Assembly: GCA_036521995.1 (NCBI GenBank)
Contig: DATDGR010000195.1
Location: 1-9,827 of the forward strand
Direction: 5' to 3'
Origin: Gp13-AA77 sp036521995
GTDB lineage: Bacteria; Acidobacteriota; Terriglobia; UBA7540
DNA length: 9,827 nucleotides
In this document: piece by piece, positions 5,813-9,827 of the stretch
Layout of the letters: every line of letters begins with the position of its first letter
Position numbering within the stretch: the stretch's first letter is position 1
Translations under genes and position numbers: made by a program
The notes under the pieces: generated by a model
What the model saw: only the letters and a program-made list of their open reading frames with translations
The model's database searches: none
What the model was told of the DNA's origin: nothing

Positions 5813-8335
5813 TCAACGCACCACCGCCAGAATCGAGTCCTCATCAATTGCAATGTGCTCGGGACGGAGGTTGCTCGTGAAACGGAAATGTCCGCCTGCG
5901 CTCGTAACGGGTACTACCAAGCGACGGGTCTGTTTCCTCTGGGGCGAGACGGAGACATCGACAACCGTGACCGGAACGAGCATCTCGAACTCGGCGGGAA
6001 CGCCGCTCTGGGTAATTGTGCCTTCCACCTGATAAGGTCCGCGCCCAAGGTGGCGGGTCGAACTTTGCAGCTTGTACTCGGGTATGCCGGTCGAATAGAC
6101 CCACTCCCTGAAGAACCAATCCAGCTTTTTGTCGCGATCCAGGTCTGAGGCTCGGGTCATGTATTTTTCCGCTTGCGCGATAAGATCCTCAGTGGATGGA
6201 TCCTCTCCCCGGTAGGTCGCGATGAAATCGCGCAACATCTGAAAGAACCGGGCGTCTGAACCCGATTCCGGATCGGTGAGCACAAAGTGCAACATCTGGA
6301 TCACCCAGCAAGCCTTCTTGTACACGATGGCGTCGAAGCCTTTCGGATCAAGAGAGTTGCTGAGCCGTCCGCCCAGCCAGATCGGCCCGGCGGATTCCAC
6401 CGTGTCGCCTTGGTTGTCCTTGGCCAACAGATCGCGCCGATAGTCGCGCAGCAGCTCCCGGAAGAGCTTGTCACCGTCCTTTTCCTGAGCCAGCTCAAGC
6501 GCGGCGGCGTAACTCGCGAAACCTTCGGACAGCCACTGGTCGTGATAGGTGCGCCAGCCGACCAGGTTTCCCCACCACTGGTGGGCGATTTCGTGCTCCA
6601 GGATGACGCGGTCTTCCAGGTTTTCCGGCCCGAACCTGAGGGTGGGCTCAGAGAGCGTCCGGGCAGGCAGAAAGGCAAAGGTTGGGAGATAGACCAAGCC
6701 CGGCCAGCCCTGACCAAGATCCCCGGGGATCTGTGAAATGGCAAGCTTCGGGTAAGGGAAGGGTCCAAAGAGGGTCTCAAAGTAGCTCACCGTTTGCGCT
6801 GCGCTGTCCGTCACTTTGCCGATCAAGGCCGACGGCGCCGGGCGCTCGATGACCGGAGGCGCGGCCACGCTGGGAGCGGGCACACCGGGTTCCGCCTGAC
6901 TGGCCGCTTCGGCTTCGGCCTGAGCCTCAAGGTATCGCCTTTCCAAGGCCGACTCCGCTTCGGGGCTGGCGTAGACGCTCACCTGCAGTTTTCCAAGCGC
7001 GCGACTACGGCTGTCGTAAGGACCGAGGTTGAAGCCGGCCATCGGCAAAGGGCCGTCGGACACCCAGCGGCTACGGCGATTGCCTTGAGCAGATGACTCC
7101 TCCACGCACCGTCCCGTGGCCACCAGAGTCAGACGTTCGGGATATTCGAAGGTGAGGTCGTAGAGAGCTCGCGGCCTTGGACCCAGGTTCGGGTACCAGC
7201 TCTCGTGTGCGCCCACATAGAGCACGTGATTACCGACATCGGTGATCACTCCACCGCGGTACGCAAAGATCAGCCGGAAGGATTCACCCGGTGCGCGCGC
7301 ACGGGGTAAGACCACTGCTACCCGGTCGCTGCGATCAGAAGGCCTTGTAGCCTCGGCCCGTGGCCCCTGAAAATCCACCAGGCTGGTTCCGTGTTCGTCG
7401 CGGACATCGGAGACTTCGAGGCGCCGGGAAAGCTCAAAAGCCAGGAAGCGCCCGGACGTGCGAGCCTCGAGCTCAAGTTCGGCTCGGCCTTCGAGCGTTT
7501 GGTCCGGTTCGATGCGCGTTTCAATGCGGTAGGAGAGCACACTTACCGGGGAAAGTTCCGTGACCCTTCCGCTGATCTGGTCCTGGCTCTTGAAGGAGCT
7601 CCAGATATCGGCGTAGGACACTTCGTTCTTGACCCGCAGAACTCCCACTTGGACAGCCTCGGGCCGGCGTTCATCCACCGTGAGGTCAAAGTTGCCCAGA
7701 TGCATTCCCCCGATGGCGGCCGTAAAGTATTCAGGCCGGCGATCGCTGACCAGGTCTTCGAGAACACGCAAGGACTGTCCGGGACTGAGGCGCCGCACGA
7801 GGTCGTTCCAGGCAGGCAACAGCTCTGCCACCTGCCCAGCGGCATCGGACTCCGGAGGCCGCGCCAGGGCCAGGAGCTCCTTAGCGGTATTGTCCGTGAA
7901 CCGCAGAAAGATTGAAGAGAACTTTTCGTCGAGCACCGGCGATCCAGTGAACCTGACGAGCGATTGCCTTTCCACGGCATCGGGCGGAATCAACAACACC
8001 TCTCCGTCGCCGACGAAAATAGCTCCTGTTACCTCGCCTTCCACCGGGCTGAAGAGCCCCAGGAATCCACGATTGAAGTAAATGCTCACGCGGTCGCGGC
8101 TAATGTGGGCGTCACGCAGGAAGTGAGCGCTGGAAGAATCGATGGAGAGCTTGTTGAGCTGGGCGAGCAGTTCGCGCGGGTCCGAAGAACCGGGTTCCGC
8201 GCTCTGCCCCCCGGCCGACCGCGCCGTGCAAAGGGCAACGAACAGCGCCAGGGGGATGAAGGGCCTTAATCGTAGAGCGCGCGCCCGGCGCGCGGCCGAC
8301 GCTTTCGCGCGCTTCGACGGGCGCTCGCGGGGCAT
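5813..8335 (-). CDS. Secreted M1 family (gluzincin) metallopeptidase
   Basis: This 840-residue zinc metallopeptidase has the thermolysin-like zinc site H581-E582-x2-H585 (HEIAHQWWG) with the third ligand E604 (LSEGFASY) exactly 18 residues later, as in M1. Y672 (VYKKACWVIQML) matches the transition-state tyrosine position. An Arg/Lys-rich N-terminus is followed by a hydrophobic stretch (PFIPLALFVALCTA, 25-38), suggesting export to the periplasm. A roughly 220-residue region of unrecognised fold precedes the M1 N-terminal beta domain (from about 260). A low-complexity Ala/Glu/Pro linker lies near 470-502. Where aminopeptidases have GAMEN, this protein has GQGWPGLVYL (541-550) without the glutamate that binds the substrate amino terminus, so aminopeptidase activity is doubtful. 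No ERAP1-C-type domain follows. ATG at 8335 lies 8 nt after the HNH stop without a clear ribosome site, so translational coupling is likely. It converges on the anti-sigma gene, 29 nt apart. Confidence 0.92.
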   Translation of the reverse strand: MPRERPSKRAKASAARRARALRLRPFIPLALFVALCTARSAGGQSAEPGSSDPRELLAQLNKLSIDSSSAHFLRDAHISRDRVSIYFNRGFLGLFSPVEGEVTGAIFVGDGEVLLIPPDAVERQSLVRFTGSPVLDEKFSSIFLRFTDNTAKELLALARPPESDAAGQVAELLPAWNDLVRRLSPGQSLRVLEDLVSDRRPEYFTAAIGGMHLGNFDLTVDERRPEAVQVGVLRVKNEVSYADIWSSFKSQDQISGRVTELSPVSVLSYRIETRIEPDQTLEGRAELELEARTSGRFLAFELSRRLEVSDVRDEHGTSLVDFQGPRAEATRPSDRSDRVAVVLPRARAPGESFRLIFAYRGGVITDVGNHVLYVGAHESWYPNLGPRPRALYDLTFEYPERLTLVATGRCVEESSAQGNRRSRWVSDGPLPMAGFNLGPYDSRSRALGKLQVSVYASPEAESALERRYLEAQAEAEAASQAEPGVPAPSVAAPPVIERPAPSALIGKVTDSAAQTVSYFETLFGPFPYPKLAISQIPGDLGQGWPGLVYLPTFAFLPARTLSEPTLRFGPENLEDRVILEHEIAHQWWGNLVGWRTYHDQWLSEGFASYAAALELAQEKDGDKLFRELLRDYRRDLLAKDNQGDTVESAGPIWLGGRLSNSLDPKGFDAIVYKKACWVIQMLHFVLTDPESGSDARFFQMLRDFIATYRGEDPSTEDLIAQAEKYMTRASDLDRDKKLDWFFREWVYSTGIPEYKLQSSTRHLGRGPYQVEGTITQSGVPAEFEMLVPVTVVDVSVSPQRKQTRRLVVPVTSAGGHFRFTSNLRPEHIAIDEDSILAVVR

Positions 8336-8343
8336 GGGTGAGA

Positions 8344-8877
8344 TCAGCAGAAGAGGTACTTGCGCCAGCGCTCGTCGGATCTTGCCATCATGCGCATGAG
8401 CTGGCGGCTGGTGTGGAGAGTAAACGGCCGCGGCGGTCGCAGCAGCTTCAGATCCGCCTCCTCGGGAAGCCGATCGCCCTTCAGATTGTTGCAGCGGTGG
8501 CAGCAGGCCACGAGGTTGTCCCAGTCCGTATGTCCTCCGCGGGAGCGCGGGATTACGTGATCCAGCGTGAGCTCGGCGGCGGGCAGCACGCGCGCGCAGA
8601 ACTGGCAGGTGTAACGGTCCCGCATCAGGAGGTTCTTCCGGGAAAGCGCCCGGGTCTGGTAGGGAATGCGGCGGAACTCGCGCAGACGGATCACCGAAGG
8701 CACGCGAAAGGTGGCCGAAGCGGAATGAATGAACATCCCGTCCGCCTCTTCGGTGGTGGCGACCCCCTTGATGACCAAGACCACGGCCCGGCGGACGGGC
8801 GTTACATTGATGGGTTCGTAGGAAGCGTTCAGGACGAGCACAGGAGATTGCATCATTCCTTGGGGACCGTCGGACAT
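8344..8877 (-). CDS. HNH endonuclease
   Basis: This protein of 177 residues or slightly fewer has an HNH nuclease domain in its second half: zinc ligands C91-x2-C94 (CQFC) and C126-x2-C129 (CHRC) frame LDHVIPRSRGG with H107 as catalytic residue and the Asn of DNLVACC (N121). The N-terminal part VLVLNASYEPINV belongs to a widespread, mostly uncharacterised chromosomal HNH family found outside introns and phages. The family cuts DNA with a metal ion, but the biological role is unclear. The start is uncertain: ATG at 8877 sits about 4 nt from the expected transcription start (almost leaderless), while ATGs at 8856 and 8853 follow AAGGA very closely and match where the family's conserved sequence begins. 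The 3' end lies 8 nt from the M1 peptidase gene, so the two are probably co-transcribed. Confidence 0.9.
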   Translation of the reverse strand: MSDGPQGMMQSPVLVLNASYEPINVTPVRRAVVLVIKGVATTEEADGMFIHSASATFRVPSVIRLREFRRIPYQTRALSRKNLLMRDRYTCQFCARVLPAAELTLDHVIPRSRGGHTDWDNLVACCHRCNNLKGDRLPEEADLKLLRPPRPFTLHTSRQLMRMMARSDERWRKYLFC

Positions 8878-8888
8878 ATCACTTTTGT

Positions 8889-8918
8889 ATTATGGCCGCG
8901 CCGGGGGGTGCAGGTCAA
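8889..8918 (-). promoter_or_regulatory. Predicted sigma70-type promoter of the HNH-M1 operon
   Basis: On the minus strand TTGACC (8918-8913) and CATAAT (8894-8889) are separated by 18 bp. Each hexamer matches the consensus at five of six positions. Transcription would begin near 8882, leaving only a few nucleotides before ATG 8877 or about 26-29 nt before the ATGs at 8856/8853. This was read by eye; the GC-rich spacer is unusual but acceptable. Confidence 0.5.
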
Positions 8919-9048
8919 CTGCCGCGAGGTTTGACATCGCGTCATCCGTGATTCAGCCGAGTCTGCTTCAGGGACGCGTATATAGGATCATTATACCGAT
9001 CTCGCCATACCGAGTGGCAGCCCGTGCGAAAACGCTGTGTCGCTCGGT

Positions 9049-9714
9049 TCAAAGATCCAAACCGGAAAACTGCGGAGTGGCGCGCGCCAGTGTCAGGACT
9101 ATCACGCGCTGGGCTCCAGCCCGCTTGAGCGCGGCCGCGCAGGCCGAAGCCGTTGCGCCTGTAGTCATGACGTCGTCCACCAGAACCACGTCCCGCCCTC
9201 GAAAGCGTTCGGCGGCCGCTACCTCGAAGACATCGCGAACATTCTCGCTCCGCGCCGCCAGGCTGAGGCCACTCTGCGGCGCCGTGGAGCGCTTGCGCGT
9301 GAGGCAGCGTCCAGCCAAGTCCACTCCCGCGGCGCCATTCCTGGCCCGAGCGGCGCGCAGGAAGCCTTCCGCCAGGAGTCCTGCCTGATTGTATCCCCGC
9401 TCGCGCTGCCTCGACCGATGGAGCGGCACGGGCATGATCAGCACCGGCCGGGCCAGAGGCGAGGCAGCCTCGAGGGTGCGCCAAGGCTCCATGAGCAGCC
9501 TGCCGAGCATCGTTCCCAGGCGCTCGCGTCCGTGAAACTTCACCTGGAGGATCGCCGCGCGCAGCTTTCCGGTATAGATTCCGTAGCTGCGGGCGAGATC
9601 AAAGTGTGGCTGGCCACGGCGGCAATCGGCGCAGAGGTAGCCCGGATTGTCCACCTGGGCCGCCAGCGGCAGTCCACAACGAAAACACAGCGAGCCGTTC
9701 CAGGGCTCTAGACT
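9049..9714 (-). CDS. comF: ComF family phosphoribosyltransferase-like protein, 5'-truncated
   Basis: ComF/GntX proteins combine an N-terminal zinc-ribbon region with a type I phosphoribosyltransferase fold and are linked to DNA uptake in naturally competent bacteria. Visible are LCFRCGLPL (C-x2-C) and YLCADC (C-x2-C), the YTGKLRAAILQVKFHGR segment, PVPLHRSRQRERGYNQ, and the PRPP-binding loop DVVLVDDVMTTGATAS. The reading frame stays open upstream to about 9714 with family-like sequence, then meets the IS630 end and a TGA (9726-9724). The usual first 30-40 residues with the first pair of zinc cysteines are missing, and no ATG or TTG remains; the only common start is GTG at 9654, which would also drop LCFRCG. 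The IS probably inserted into the gene, leaving a pseudogene or a weakly expressed short form. The core family assignment is firm; functionality is not. Confidence 0.85.
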   Translation of the reverse strand, partial: SLEPWNGSLCFRCGLPLAAQVDNPGYLCADCRRGQPHFDLARSYGIYTGKLRAAILQVKFHGRERLGTMLGRLLMEPWRTLEAASPLARPVLIMPVPLHRSRQRERGYNQAGLLAEGFLRAARARNGAAGVDLAGRCLTRKRSTAPQSGLSLAARSENVRDVFEVAAAERFRGRDVVLVDDVMTTGATASACAAALKRAGAQRVIVLTLARATPQFSGLDL

Positions 9715-9827
9715 AGTCTCCTGTCACAGAAATAAGTGAACTAAGTTCGGGCCGGCGGCGTCTAAGATACAGGAGGCTTAGATGCGAACCGGACGCCCCA
9801 AACGACCCTTGGTTTTGACAGCAGATG
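9713..9827 (+). mobile_element. IS630-family insertion sequence, 5' end (right window edge)
   Basis: This is the transposase-proximal end of a second IS630-type element, reading rightwards out of the window. CTAG (9713-9716), 5 nt, then TGTC (9722-9725) mirrors the left element. Over the first 23 nt from TGTC the two ends agree at 16 positions, including the block GAAATA. A small dyad TCAC/GTGA (9724-9727, 9736-9739) spans that block. The sequence left of CTAG is still comF coding sequence, which places the junction at the TA 9714-9715. The other end is outside the window. Confidence 0.65.
9782..9827 (+). CDS. IS630 family transposase, N-terminal fragment
   Basis: ATG at 9782 is preceded by a perfect AGGAGG (9771-9776) with 5 nt spacing. 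The frame runs off the right edge after 15 full codons, reading MRTGRPKRPLVLTAD. This opening is one I recognise from a common IS630-family transposase subgroup, different from the subgroup at the left edge. The HTH and DDE catalytic regions are outside the window, so integrity cannot be judged. The matching element end upstream supports the call. Confidence 0.7.
   Translation, partial: MRTGRPKRPLVLTAD

Noticed and set aside
8338..8934. A 198-codon plus-strand frame opposite the HNH gene
   Set aside because: It is antisense to a motif-supported HNH endonuclease and shows no recognisable domain.
8931..8936. Perfect TTGACA on the plus strand
   Set aside because: No -10 lies at suitable spacing, and no plus-strand gene follows until the IS630 transposase about 850 nt away.
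8990..8995. TATAAT on the minus strand as the HNH promoter
   Set aside because: The -10 is perfect but there is no acceptable -35 at 16-18 bp and no extended -10 TG; the TTGACC/CATAAT pair nearer the gene fits better.
1..9827. CRISPR arrays, tRNA/rRNA genes, prophage or toxin-antitoxin modules
   Set aside because: No regularly spaced repeats, no cloverleaf-like segments and no such protein families were seen on either strand.

Overview
The window is about 9.8 kb of GC-rich bacterial chromosome, bounded on both sides by the inward-facing ends of two different IS630-family insertion sequences. The gene content suggests a soil-type Gram-negative heterotroph. Acidobacteriota is my best guess, from the Tat-exported Gfo/Idh/MocA oxidoreductase, the M1 peptidase without a GAMEN motif, the ECF sigma with a short zinc anti-sigma, and the IS630 types. 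Planctomycetota or a related phylum cannot be excluded from sequence reading alone. Because both edges fall inside transposase genes, the window may also be a contig that broke at repeats.

Layout, left to right. Positions 1-138 hold the end of one IS630 element, with its transposase start reading leftwards. Positions 225-2821 (minus strand) hold a LacI-family regulator followed by a CoA-acylating methylmalonate/malonate-semialdehyde dehydrogenase (mmsA/iolA type). These look like one operon, with a recognisable sigma70-type promoter and a candidate operator inside it. A 471-bp divergent intergenic region follows; its right end carries a G-rich interspersed repeat with G-quadruplex potential. 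Positions 3293-4675 (plus) encode a Tat-exported Gfo/Idh/MocA oxidoreductase. Positions 4870-5783 (plus) encode an ECF-type sigma factor overlapping a short zinc-binding anti-sigma factor that has no membrane segment. Convergent to these, on the minus strand, lie comF (cut at its 5' end), an HNH endonuclease and a large secreted M1-type metallopeptidase. The HNH and M1 genes are 8 nt apart and probably co-transcribed. The right edge (9713-9827) is a second IS630 element, whose insertion removed the start of comF.

How the genes might work together. Regulator, semialdehyde dehydrogenase and Gfo/Idh/MocA oxidoreductase are compatible with a sugar or polyol (for example inositol-like) catabolic locus, but no other pathway gene is present, so this is weak inference. 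Sigma and anti-sigma form a self-contained regulatory module. HNH and M1 look like a housekeeping or accessory pair without an obvious shared function. I see no CRISPR array, tRNA, rRNA, phage genes or recognisable defence system, and nothing that amounts to a clearly new biological system. The most useful leads are the paired IS630 ends and comF disruption, the G-quadruplex repeat abutting a start codon, the M1 protein without the GAMEN glutamate, and the soluble anti-sigma.
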